Below, in pieces: positions 40,691 to 48,942 of a stretch of 64,000 bases of DNA; the first letter of the stretch is position 1, and each line of letters starts with the position of its first letter. This DNA comes from Elusimicrobiota bacterium. GTDB taxonomy: Bacteria; Elusimicrobiota; Elusimicrobia; FEN-1173; JAKLIF01. The translations under genes were made by a program, and so were the position numbers. The notes below the pieces were generated by a model. It saw only the letters and a program-made list of their open reading frames with translations. It had not been told where the DNA came from and did no database searches. Location: the NCBI GenBank assembly GCA_022709755.1, contig JAKLIF010000001.1, forward strand, positions 62,001-126,000, read 5' to 3'.

Positions 40691-41436
40691 CGTCGGACCG
40701 GCGGTTCGATGGGTTCGATCAGACCGGATCGCACCCACCCTTTCAACCCTTTATCGGGAGATCCCACCTGGACCCACCCGTTGATCTCGTCGAACACGAT
40801 CAATTTCTGCCCTTCCGGAACGACGAAACCCGCCTTATAGTCCGTGCCGGGGCCGGTCCGTATCTCCACCCTCGGTTCGATCACCACGGCCTCCGTCCCC
40901 CCCTGACGCGCATTCACAAAACCCAACAACAGCGCTGCCATCAAAAACAAGAAACCCATCACCCATCGGCCCCACCAGATCCATTCCCGTTCCACCGTCA
41001 GACCGACCAGGAGAATCGAGAAGAACAGGCAATTCACCATCAAGAAAAACCAGCGGGCTCCCCCCAGACTGAAGAGGATCCGTCCGAACGGAGCCGAGAG
41101 CGTGGTTTTTTCCTGAAGTTGGTTCTTCACCAGACCGAGGTTGTATTGGACATCCTCGTCACCGGGAGACAAGAGTGCGGCCCGTTCATACCACAGTCGC
41201 GCTTTACCCAACCGGCCCAGGCGATAATAGGCGTTGCCGAGGTTGTAGTAGAGGGCGGTCCCGCCCCTGTTCTGACGGTTGACCTCCTCATAGCGCTGTT
41301 GAGCCTCTGAAAAACGGCCCTGTTCGTAAGCCGCGTTCCCCTGATCGAACAACTCCTGGACGGACGCTCCCCGGACATACAGCCCGGTGAGAAGGATGGC
41401 GGCGCACAAGAAAGCGGCTTTGATTGTTTTTCTCAT
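40687..41436 (-). CDS. batE: BatE-like TPR and SH3-domain protein
   Basis: A 249-residue envelope protein with a signal peptide (~1-23) and two or three TPRs (QELFDQGNAAYEQGRFSEAQ, YYNLGNAYYRLGRLGKARLW). Two membrane helices (~127-147 and ~152-172) are followed by a C-terminal SH3b domain (~178-245, EPRVEIRTGPGTDYKAGFVV, LIVFDEINGWVQVGSPDKGL, GWVRSGLI). This domain order is that of BatE in Bacteroides- and Leptospira-type Bat operons, which were linked to aerotolerance and envelope stress. One base separates it from batD. Confidence 0.88.
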   Translation of the reverse strand: MRKTIKAAFLCAAILLTGLYVRGASVQELFDQGNAAYEQGRFSEAQQRYEEVNRQNRGGTALYYNLGNAYYRLGRLGKARLWYERAALLSPGDEDVQYNLGLVKNQLQEKTTLSAPFGRILFSLGGARWFFLMVNCLFFSILLVGLTVEREWIWWGRWVMGFLFLMAALLLGFVNARQGGTEAVVIEPRVEIRTGPGTDYKAGFVVPEGQKLIVFDEINGWVQVGSPDKGLKGWVRSGLIEPIEPPVRR

Positions 41437-41437
41437 G

Positions 41438-43261
41438 TCAGTTTTTCCAATTCTTTTCCAACCGGCGAATCAAGTCCGCCAATTCTTTATCGTGACGTTC
41501 GGCATCCGCCAGAGACACCACGGAGGGGGTGAAACGCACGCGGTTCAATTCCTCCCAGAGTTTCTGGAGGTCCCGGATCGTCTCCGGATCGAACCGTCGT
41601 TCCTTCAAAGAATCATCGACGACCGGCCAGGTCAATCCCTGAGAAGGGACTCTCAACTTACAACCCAGGTAATCGATGAGCGCTCCATCCAGTTCCTCGT
41701 AGTAACCCGCCCACTCTTTTTTCTGAAGGAAACGTCGGGCCTGTTTCCGCCGTCTTTCAGCGTTGCGATAGGCCTTCCGGAAAAAGTGTCCGGGCAGATC
41801 GGCGGAGATCTTCCGTCGATAGATCCCCCAAATTCCCGTCAGGAGAAAAACCAGGGGAGGAACGAAATTGAGCGCCTTAAAAAGGGCCGTCTGCGTGAAA
41901 GGGGTCCTCACCGGCCGGAGATCCCCGCGCGTCTTGATGAAGCGGATGTCTTGTCCGACGACGCGGACCCCCTCCGACAGAGCGGGGGCCGAGGGAAGCG
42001 TCACCGTATCCTCGGCGATCGGAGTGGGTTTCACGGTCACGACGATCGGAACGGAAGACACGGTCCGATACTGACCCGCGCGCGGGTCGAAATAATGGAA
42101 CGGGACGGCCGGTATCCGGACGTTCCCCGACACATCGGGTTTCAAGACCGTCCTGAATTCTTTCGAGCCCTGCACGCGGTAACCGTCTTTGGAGACGTTC
42201 AGACTGCTGAGAGTCTCATAGGCCTTGAATCCGTCCAGAGGTGGAAGCGCGGGGGCGGACACCGCCTTGATGTTGCCTTCGCCCGAGACGGTGACTGTGA
42301 GAGTGAACGGTTCGTGCAGTTGGACGTTCGTTTTGTCGACGGCCGCCGAAATCCGATATTGCCCCACATCCCCCTGGAAACCGGAAGGGCGGTTCTCCGC
42401 CGGCAGGGGGAGGACCTCGACCGGGATCGGGTCACTGCGCAGGGTTATCACTTGTCCCCCCGAAAAAAAACCGTCGAAGAAAGACTGGAAAGGGTCGCCG
42501 GAACGAGAGAAATCCTGGACTCGGCATTCCAACGACGCGGGGCTGATCGTATATTTCCCCGGCGCGGTGGGAAACAAAGCCGTTTTCAATTCCACGACGG
42601 TATATTCCTTCCCATCCACGATCTCCGTAAACTGACGCTGCGGCGGCAGGTCTTCCGACAAGAAACCCTCGGTCAAGGCCGGCGCGTAAGACGGTTGGCT
42701 CATCAATTGAGCCCGGCTGTAGAAACGGAACGTCAACGTGAGCGGCTCGCCGACATAAGCCGTCTTCTTGTTCAAGGAAGTCGTCACATAAAGTTCCTTC
42801 CGCCCCGGACGCGTCTCCCGAGGGACAGTCGAGCGGGGAGACTGGGACGGCGAGGGGCGGACCGTGCCGGCGGACGACCCCACATGGACGGATATCGGCT
42901 CGGTCGTCAGGACCTGATCCCCGGCTTTCAGCGTGAATGAGGGAATCGTGTAGTCTCCGGGGGCCTGCGGGGCCAACGAATAGTGATAGACCACCTGTCC
43001 CGACATGACCCCGTTGATGATGCTGTAATTCTGGGATTGCCCCGACGAGAAGGCGCGAAATCCCGGCAGAGGGGGCAAGGTGGGTTGGGAGATGTTCAGA
43101 TTGGCGCCGGCGATGATCAGTTGGAGGACCAGGGTCTCATCCATCGAGAGGGACGTCTTGTCGACCTTGGCCTCGAAGGTCACCCCGTCCTGCGCCGAGG
43201 AGAGGGCGACCCCGGAGAAGAGGAACCCCGCGACGATGACCGCGACTGTTTTTTTCACCAA
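41438..43261 (-). CDS. batD: BatD family protein
   Basis: A 607-residue protein with signal peptide (~1-23) and a long periplasmic part made of repeated beta-sandwich units. These include VTFEAKVDKTSLSMDETLVL, with LPPLPGFRAFSSGQSQNYSI, and the repeat NVQLHEPFTLTVTVSGEGNI. A single membrane helix lies at ~455-472 and a cytoplasmic helical tail at ~485-600. It overlaps the batB/C stop by seven bases. BatD is thought to work with the VWA proteins BatA and BatB at the inner membrane; the molecular activity is not established. Confidence 0.9.
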   Translation of the reverse strand: MVKKTVAVIVAGFLFSGVALSSAQDGVTFEAKVDKTSLSMDETLVLQLIIAGANLNISQPTLPPLPGFRAFSSGQSQNYSIINGVMSGQVVYHYSLAPQAPGDYTIPSFTLKAGDQVLTTEPISVHVGSSAGTVRPSPSQSPRSTVPRETRPGRKELYVTTSLNKKTAYVGEPLTLTFRFYSRAQLMSQPSYAPALTEGFLSEDLPPQRQFTEIVDGKEYTVVELKTALFPTAPGKYTISPASLECRVQDFSRSGDPFQSFFDGFFSGGQVITLRSDPIPVEVLPLPAENRPSGFQGDVGQYRISAAVDKTNVQLHEPFTLTVTVSGEGNIKAVSAPALPPLDGFKAYETLSSLNVSKDGYRVQGSKEFRTVLKPDVSGNVRIPAVPFHYFDPRAGQYRTVSSVPIVVTVKPTPIAEDTVTLPSAPALSEGVRVVGQDIRFIKTRGDLRPVRTPFTQTALFKALNFVPPLVFLLTGIWGIYRRKISADLPGHFFRKAYRNAERRRKQARRFLQKKEWAGYYEELDGALIDYLGCKLRVPSQGLTWPVVDDSLKERRFDPETIRDLQKLWEELNRVRFTPSVVSLADAERHDKELADLIRRLEKNWKN

Positions 43262-44997
43262 TCTTCCTCCGTACCCGACGGTTCGGGTTGAGCCGCCTTC
43301 ATCTTCTCGCGCGCCTCTTTCTCCTGGTTTTCGACGGCTTTCAACAGCCGTTCCGCGTCTTCCTTCGACATCTTATCCGCGTCGGCCTCTTTCATCATCT
43401 GCCGGATCTGTTCCTCCCGATCTTTTCCGTCTTTCGGATCCCCCTGCGGATCCCGGCCCGTTCCGGACGGGGGACCGTCTTTCTTATCGTCGCCGGACTT
43501 TTTCTCGTTCTGTCGTTGTTGCGATTTCAGGGCTTTCAGGGCGAATTCCAGGTTATGTTTAGCGTCCGGGTCGCGGGGATTCAGCCGCAACGCCTGCTTG
43601 TATTTCTCGATCGCCTCCTGATATCGGCCTTGCCGGTAAAGGGCGTTCCCCGCGTTATAGGCGCTCCGAGACCGCACGGCCGGATGCCGCGCCGATTCCT
43701 GCGCCCGATTGAACGCGTCGACGGCGGCGGGATAATCCTCCTGGCGATAGAGGGAATCGCCGAGATTGAAATGAATGCGGGCGTCGCCGGGATTTTTCCG
43801 CGACAGCTCCTTATATTTCTCCGCGGACCGGGCATAATCTCCCCGACGATAATCCCGGTGCGCCGATGAAACGCGTCCCATGGAGAACGCGGTCTGCGCC
43901 CCGAAGGATGATACCAGAAAAACGACGCCGATTCTCTTCAGCGATCCGAAACGAAGGGCCGGCATCCGTTGGCGGATCTGTCGAAAAACCCACGGGAAAT
44001 GACCCTCTGTCTCCGGCCAAAAAAATTCCAGCATCAAGAACATCAGCGCCAGGCCCACGAACCACCCGGTCCGGTCTTCGTATTGGTCGAAGACACGGCT
44101 CTCGAGGGATTTCTTCTCCATGGAACGGATGTCATCGAGGACCCTGTCCACTTCGATCTCCCCGGCGGTGGCCCGGTAATATCTTCCCCCCGTGCGTTCC
44201 GCCATCTGCCGGAGGGAATCCTCGTCCAACTTGGAGACGACGGTCCGGCCCGACCGATCCTTCTTGTATTCCCGGAGTCGTCCTTGAGAATCCCTCACGG
44301 GGATGATCTCTCCCTGGGGGTTGCCGAAACCGATGGCGAAGAGGCGGACCCCCTCCGACGAGGCTTTTTGGACGGCCGAACCGAGTTTGCCGCTGTGGTC
44401 CTCCCCATCGGTCAGGAGGATCAACGCCTTGTATTTCTTTTCTGTCGAACCGAACGCCTCCGCCGCCGTCTCGATGGCCTCGGCGATGGATGTGCCGGGC
44501 GACGGGATGAGGTCGGGGCCCACCATATCGAGCAGCATGCGGGCCGCCGCATAATCCAACGTGAGCGGGCATTGAAGGAAAGCCCGGCCGGCGAAAGCCA
44601 CCACGCCGACCCGATCCCCCTCCAACCGGTCGATGAACAGCCCCAACTCCCGCTTGGCCTGTTCCAAACGGTTCGGTTTGATGTCCTCCGCCATCATGCT
44701 GGCGGACACGTCCACCGCCAAGAGGACATCGATCCCCCGGCGGCGGATCTCCTGAAAAGATTGTCCCCACCGGGGCCCGGCCGCGGCCATGACGAAGAGG
44801 AGTCCGGCAACGACGAGGAAAACGGTCTTGACGGCCTGATGGCGGGAAGCCAACGGATCCGTCAACTTGCTCAGAACGGCGGGATCGCCGATCCGGGTCA
44901 TCGTCCTCCTCTTGTATCGGACGGCCGCCGCCGCCAACGCCGTCAGCATCAGGGGACACAGCAGAAGGACGAAGGCCCAGGGACGCGAGAAGATCAC
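43255..44997 (-). CDS. batB: BatB-BatC fusion: VWA-domain protein with C-terminal TPRs
   Basis: A protein of 580 residues. BatB part: two N-terminal membrane helices (~8-25, ~58-76), a VWA domain (~88-285) with the MIDAS motif DVSASMM and TDGED, and a third helix at ~310-325. After it, ~350-520 carry another helix and TPRs (YKELSRKNPGDARIHFNLGD, SRSAYNAGNALYRQGRYQEA, IEKYKQALRLNPRDPDAKHN). A charged Lys/Asp/Glu tail follows. In many genomes the TPR part is a separate gene, batC; here the two are one chain. An ATGA overlap links it to batA. Confidence 0.92.
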   Translation of the reverse strand: MIFSRPWAFVLLLCPLMLTALAAAAVRYKRRTMTRIGDPAVLSKLTDPLASRHQAVKTVFLVVAGLLFVMAAAGPRWGQSFQEIRRRGIDVLLAVDVSASMMAEDIKPNRLEQAKRELGLFIDRLEGDRVGVVAFAGRAFLQCPLTLDYAAARMLLDMVGPDLIPSPGTSIAEAIETAAEAFGSTEKKYKALILLTDGEDHSGKLGSAVQKASSEGVRLFAIGFGNPQGEIIPVRDSQGRLREYKKDRSGRTVVSKLDEDSLRQMAERTGGRYYRATAGEIEVDRVLDDIRSMEKKSLESRVFDQYEDRTGWFVGLALMFLMLEFFWPETEGHFPWVFRQIRQRMPALRFGSLKRIGVVFLVSSFGAQTAFSMGRVSSAHRDYRRGDYARSAEKYKELSRKNPGDARIHFNLGDSLYRQEDYPAAVDAFNRAQESARHPAVRSRSAYNAGNALYRQGRYQEAIEKYKQALRLNPRDPDAKHNLEFALKALKSQQRQNEKKSGDDKKDGPPSGTGRDPQGDPKDGKDREEQIRQMMKEADADKMSKEDAERLLKAVENQEKEAREKMKAAQPEPSGTEEDW

Positions 44998-45986
44998 GGC
45001 AGACTCCTATAAACGGTGTAGGACAGGACGCCTTCCATCATAAAGAGGGCGAACGCCAGCATCAGGAAGGGGAGGGCGGAGTCCCGATAATCGGTGAAGG
45101 TCTTGGATTTCACGTCCGTTTTTTCGAGGCGGTCGATCTCGCGATAGATCTCCTTGAGGCTTTCCAGACTCGTCGCCCTGAAATACCGGGCTCCCGCCAA
45201 TTCGGCGATCTCCCTCAACATCCCCTCGTCGATTTCCTCCGGCAGTTTCACGTAGCGCGTCCCGAAGAACGGGTCGCGGACCGGATAAACCGCCCCGCCG
45301 GGGACCCCGGCGCCGATCGTATAGATGCGGATCCCGAAGGCCGCGGCCGTCTTGGCCGCCGTGAGGGGATCCACCGTTCCCCGGTTGTTACGTCCGTCGG
45401 TGAGGAGGATGATGGTCTTGCTTTTGGCTTCACTGTCCTTCAGACGGCTCACGCAGGCGGCCAACGCGTTTCCGATCGCCGTGCCATCCTCGCGGACCAT
45501 GCCGATTTTCACCTGGTCGAGGAAACCGAGCAGAGCCCCGTGATCCAAAGTCAGCGGGCACTGAGTGAACGCCAGCGCCGAGAATACGACCAGACCGATC
45601 CGGTCGCGGCGTCGGTTCTTGATGAAATCCCGGATCACATCGCGGGAGGCGTCCAGCCGGTTCTTCGGTTTAAAGTCCAGTGCTTCCATGCTGGTGGAAG
45701 TATCCACGCAGAGCATGATATCCGTGGCCGGCGTCATCACCTCTTCCCAAGACTGTCCGCGTTGAGGACGCGCCAACACTATGATGAGCAGTCCGACCGC
45801 AGACAGCCGCAACAGGGTCAACACAAAAGATCCGGGCCGCTGACCGGAGACTCTTCCCTCACCCAGAAGGCGGAACGAAGAAAAGCGGAACCGGGCCCGC
45901 GCGTGAGGGCCGAACCGCCGTTCGTAAAGCGCCATCAACGGCAAGACGCACAAAAGCCACAAAACGGAAGGGTGGGCAAAACTCAT
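44994..45986 (-). CDS. batA: BatA: VWA-domain membrane protein
   Basis: Start at 45986 (MSFAHPSVLWLLCVLPLMAL), where ATG overlaps the previous stop; a much longer upstream frame is not coding. The 330 residues have two N-terminal helices (~7-22, ~58-76), a VWA domain (~85-285) with MIDAS DTSTS and TDGRNN, and a C-terminal membrane helix (~305-325). The close homology to the VWA part of the next gene indicates an old tandem duplication. VWA domains bind a metal and a protein ligand, here presumably the MoxR ATPase or each other. Confidence 0.92.
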   Translation of the reverse strand: MSFAHPSVLWLLCVLPLMALYERRFGPHARARFRFSSFRLLGEGRVSGQRPGSFVLTLLRLSAVGLLIIVLARPQRGQSWEEVMTPATDIMLCVDTSTSMEALDFKPKNRLDASRDVIRDFIKNRRRDRIGLVVFSALAFTQCPLTLDHGALLGFLDQVKIGMVREDGTAIGNALAACVSRLKDSEAKSKTIILLTDGRNNRGTVDPLTAAKTAAAFGIRIYTIGAGVPGGAVYPVRDPFFGTRYVKLPEEIDEGMLREIAELAGARYFRATSLESLKEIYREIDRLEKTDVKSKTFTDYRDSALPFLMLAFALFMMEGVLSYTVYRSLP

Positions 45987-46915
45987 GTCGTCCCCTCCGA
46001 AGACTCCGCGACCGGAACCGTCCGGACGACGATATCCTTCGCCAGGGAAAGATCGTCGCAGCGGTCTTCGGGCGCCGGTTCGTATTTCGCAAACTTCGCC
46101 AGATCGCTGTTCTCCAACAGGCGGCGCACATCGCCGGTCAGTTGGAAATCCAGGGAAGCCCGTTTCATCTCCTGCCAGAGTTCGGACGTGGTCCGGTCCA
46201 GCGAGGGGATTCCGAACCTGTTTTCCAGATAGACGCGCAGGATATCCGACAGGCGGCTGTAAAACATCTTGGCCGTGAATCCGGATTCCTCCATCTCCAC
46301 GGACAACCGGTCCAGCTCTTCGAGAGCGGTTTCGTGAGGGGGACGGGGAGGTCCCGAGAGGATCCCGTTCGCGCTTCGGGTTTTTCGTTTCAGGTATATC
46401 ATGACCGCCGCCCCCGAGAGGATCAGAAGGCCGATCATCCAATACAATCCATCCGGACGGGCGAATGGTCCTTTGATGTCGCGGATATCGCTGGATCGAC
46501 CGTCCAGGACACTGACGATCTCGATCGGGATGGCCGGCGTCTGCAATTCTTTCAAAGACCCGTCCTCCGACCGGACGTGGAGCGTCACCGGGGGGATCGT
46601 CGAGATCCCCACCTCAAACGAGGTCAACGAGAGGATGAAATCCTGACGATATTCCCCCTTTTCCTGGAGCGGCGCTCCCGTTGAAAATCGAATCAACTCG
46701 AAGGAGCCCAAGTGCTCGGCGGGAACGGACGGCGACACGGCGACCCCGGTGGAATAAAAGACGCTGATTTTCAACTGCACGACATCCCCGGCGGTGATCT
46801 TGGAAGGGTCCGCCGAAGTCTGAAGGCGGACGGAGGACCATCCCTTTGAAGGAAAAGAGAGGAGGAATCCGGCAACGATCAACGTTCCATAAGAGAGAGA
46901 GCGAAACCTGTTCAA
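45983..46915 (-). CDS. Bat-operon membrane protein with periplasmic beta domain
   Basis: Start taken as TTG at 46915: AAAGGGGG lies nine bases ahead and a signal peptide follows (MNRFRSLSYGTLIVAGFLLS), whereas the longer frame overlaps the DUF58 gene. The 310 residues contain a beta-sandwich (~30-160, SADPSKITAGDVVQLKISVF) similar in layout to BatD repeats, a membrane helix (~172-190), and a cytoplasmic helical domain (~215-300, FTAKMFYSRLSDILRVYLEN, RFGIPSLDRTTSELW) like the tail of BatD. It occupies the place of the small accessory gene often found between DUF58 and batA. The function is not known. Confidence 0.82.
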   Translation of the reverse strand: MNRFRSLSYGTLIVAGFLLSFPSKGWSSVRLQTSADPSKITAGDVVQLKISVFYSTGVAVSPSVPAEHLGSFELIRFSTGAPLQEKGEYRQDFILSLTSFEVGISTIPPVTLHVRSEDGSLKELQTPAIPIEIVSVLDGRSSDIRDIKGPFARPDGLYWMIGLLILSGAAVMIYLKRKTRSANGILSGPPRPPHETALEELDRLSVEMEESGFTAKMFYSRLSDILRVYLENRFGIPSLDRTTSELWQEMKRASLDFQLTGDVRRLLENSDLAKFAKYEPAPEDRCDDLSLAKDIVVRTVPVAESSEGTT

Positions 46916-46937
46916 ACGAGGGCACCCCCTTTGAGCA

Positions 46938-47816
46938 TCAATGAAACCGGCGACCACGCGCTTTGAAGAATTGGAGGAAAGGGACGATATAGGAGGAACC
47001 CGTCCGGACGAAGACGCTGTCGGTGCCCGACCGTTGGAACATCTGGGCCAGCGCCGCTCGGCGGTCACGGTTCTGCGCCTCATACTCTCCCAGGAACGCA
47101 CCTGGACCCGACGGGACGGAGGCGATGGCGCCGGTCTCAGGATCTTCCAACAAGAGCCTGACATCCTCCGGCAACGAGGATTCCCAGTCATCCCCGATGG
47201 GCACGGCAATCAGATCGTGCCGTTTCTGCGTGATCCCGAGGATACGCTCGTATCCCGCGTCGATGAAGTCGGAAAACAGGAACACCACGGCCCGCCGACG
47301 CTGGACCCGGTTCAAGTAGGACAACGCTTTCGCCAGGTCGGTCCCGGTCCCGGTCGGACGATGGGACAACACGTCCTGGATCAGCCGGAGGACATGGCTG
47401 CGCGTCTTCCGGGGAGGGACGTATTCCTCGATCCGGTCGGAGAAAAGGAGCAAACCCACTTTATCGTTGTTCCTCAAGGCGGAAAAAGCCAAAACGGCCG
47501 TCATCTCGGCGGCCAATTCCGATTTGAGCTGACCTCGGCTCCCGAACGACTGGGAGGCGCTGGAATCGACGGCGAAGAGGACCGTCAACTCTCGTTCTTC
47601 GATGAATTTCTTCACATGGGGATGGCCGGTCCGGGCGGTCACATTCCAATCGATGCTGCGCACGTCGTCCCCGGGAAGATATTCCCGGACCTCCGAGAAT
47701 TCCATCCCGCGACCCCGGAAGGTGCTGACGTATTGCCCCGCGAAGATGTCGTTGACCAGTCGCCGCGCGGTGATCTCGATGTGGCGGACCCGTCGAAGGA
47801 CTTCCGATGGGATCAC
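46938..47816 (-). CDS. DUF58 family protein
   Basis: A 292-residue cytoplasmic protein of the DUF58/VWA-related family with the diagnostic block GRGMEFSEVREYLPGDDVRS followed by IDWNVTARTGHPHVKKFIEE (~35-75). A degenerate VWA-like domain includes VLFAVDSSASQSFG. These proteins always pair with MoxR ATPases and membrane VWA proteins. The start overlaps the moxR stop (ATGA). It is likely an adaptor between the ATPase and BatA/B, though the activity has not been defined for the family. Confidence 0.92.
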   Translation of the reverse strand: MIPSEVLRRVRHIEITARRLVNDIFAGQYVSTFRGRGMEFSEVREYLPGDDVRSIDWNVTARTGHPHVKKFIEERELTVLFAVDSSASQSFGSRGQLKSELAAEMTAVLAFSALRNNDKVGLLLFSDRIEEYVPPRKTRSHVLRLIQDVLSHRPTGTGTDLAKALSYLNRVQRRRAVVFLFSDFIDAGYERILGITQKRHDLIAVPIGDDWESSLPEDVRLLLEDPETGAIASVPSGPGAFLGEYEAQNRDRRAALAQMFQRSGTDSVFVRTGSSYIVPFLQFFKARGRRFH

Positions 47817-48802
47817 GGGACCTCCACTTCGTTGAAGATCTGGGTGACGATGTCTTCGGACGTCTTCTCCTCCGCTTCCGCCTCATAGGTCACCAGGATC
47901 CGATGTCTCAGGACGTCGCGGCCCACCGCTTTGACATCCTCGGGGGTCACATAACCGCGCCCTCGGATGAACGCCATGGCCTGGGCCGTTTTGGTGAGGG
48001 CCAACGTCGCCCGGGGCGAAGCCCCGTAACGGATGAACGGGCGCAACCGTTCCAGTCGGAACTGTTCCGGAGACCTCGTGGCGAACACCACGTCGAGGAT
48101 ATAATTCTTGATCTTCTCATCGACGTAGATCTCATCCACCAACCGGCGGGCTTTGATGATCCTCTCCGGATTGACGACCTTCCTCGGCGTCACCGGCTGA
48201 CTCAGGGCCATCCTCTCCAAAATACCCTTCTCCTCCTCGCGGGAGGGATAGACGACCTTGATCTTCAACATGAAACGGTCCACCTGGGCCTCGGGGAGGG
48301 GGTAGGTCCCCTCCTGTTCGATGGGATTCTGCGTGGCCAACACGAGGAAAGGATCGGGCAGTGTGTATGTCTGTTCCCCGAGGGTGACCTGCCGTTCCTG
48401 CATGGCTTCCAACAGGGCGCTCTGCACTTTCGCCGGCGCGCGGTTGATCTCGTCGGCCAGGATGAAATTGCTGAACACGGGTCCCTTCTTCACGGAGAAC
48501 GCGCCGTCTTTCTGGTTATAGATCAGCGTTCCGACCACGTCGGCCGGAAGGAGGTCCGGGGTGAACTGGATGCGATGGAACTGGGCGTCGGTGATGGCCG
48601 CCAAGGTCCGCACGGCCAGCGTCTTGGCCAGACCCGGAACCCCCTCCAACAGGATATGCCCGTCGGAGAGGAGTCCGATCAACATCCGCTCCACGAGCTC
48701 CTTTTGTCCGACGATCACCTTCCCGATCTCGGCGAAAACCTCTTCGACGAAAATACTCTCCGCCTTGACCTTGTCATTGATGGCGCGTATATCGGTCGTC
48801 AT
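47813..48802 (-). CDS. MoxR-family AAA+ ATPase
   Basis: First gene of the Bat operon. The 329 residues form an AAA+ chaperone-like ATPase with Walker A GVPGLAKT (~57-64), Walker B FILADEINRAPAKVQSALLE, sensor 1 region LVLATQNPIEQEGTYPLPEA, and a C-terminal lid with RYGASPRATLALTKTAQAMA. MoxR proteins are thought to remodel or insert metal/cofactors into VWA-containing complexes. GGGAGGAAAT directly precedes the ATG, and TAAAAT at 48868-48863 may be the -10 box. Confidence 0.95.
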   Translation of the reverse strand: MTTDIRAINDKVKAESIFVEEVFAEIGKVIVGQKELVERMLIGLLSDGHILLEGVPGLAKTLAVRTLAAITDAQFHRIQFTPDLLPADVVGTLIYNQKDGAFSVKKGPVFSNFILADEINRAPAKVQSALLEAMQERQVTLGEQTYTLPDPFLVLATQNPIEQEGTYPLPEAQVDRFMLKIKVVYPSREEEKGILERMALSQPVTPRKVVNPERIIKARRLVDEIYVDEKIKNYILDVVFATRSPEQFRLERLRPFIRYGASPRATLALTKTAQAMAFIRGRGYVTPEDVKAVGRDVLRHRILVTYEAEAEEKTSEDIVTQIFNEVEVP

Positions 48803-48862
48803 ATTTCCTCCCTCATTATGGTTGAAATTGTGTTTGGGAAATGCGATTTACCGCTGGGTCCT

Positions 48863-48868
48863 ATTTTA
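48863..48868 (-). promoter_or_regulatory. Possible -10 box of the moxR-Bat-ccs operon
   Basis: TAAAAT on the minus strand, 60 bases before moxR, with TTCTTG 17 bases upstream as a poor -35. This is the only non-coding gap before the 12-kb operon, so a promoter is expected here. Confidence 0.45.
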
Positions 48869-48899
48869 CAAAATTCGGGCGTTTTCAAGAAGTCGGTGT

Positions 48900-48935
48900 G
48901 GTGTCCGCCGGCCCCTCCCCGAAGAACCGGACACC
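48900..48935. terminator. Perfect-arm hairpin between the GT39-like gene and moxR
   Basis: GGTGTCCG (48900-48907) and CGGACACC (48928-48935) enclose a GC-rich loop. There is no T-run on either side, so it could act as a Rho-dependent stop for the minus-strand GT39 transcript or as a boundary hairpin. Confidence 0.4.
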
Positions 48936-48942
48936 GCTCTGG

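Noticed and set aside
45987-46442. Upstream extension of batA
   Set aside because: Shadow of the preceding gene; no membrane protein features.
46916-47209. Long upstream extension of the Bat membrane protein, beginning MPCPSGMTG
   Set aside because: Overlaps the DUF58 gene out of frame; TTG at 46915 has a good ribosome site and signal peptide.
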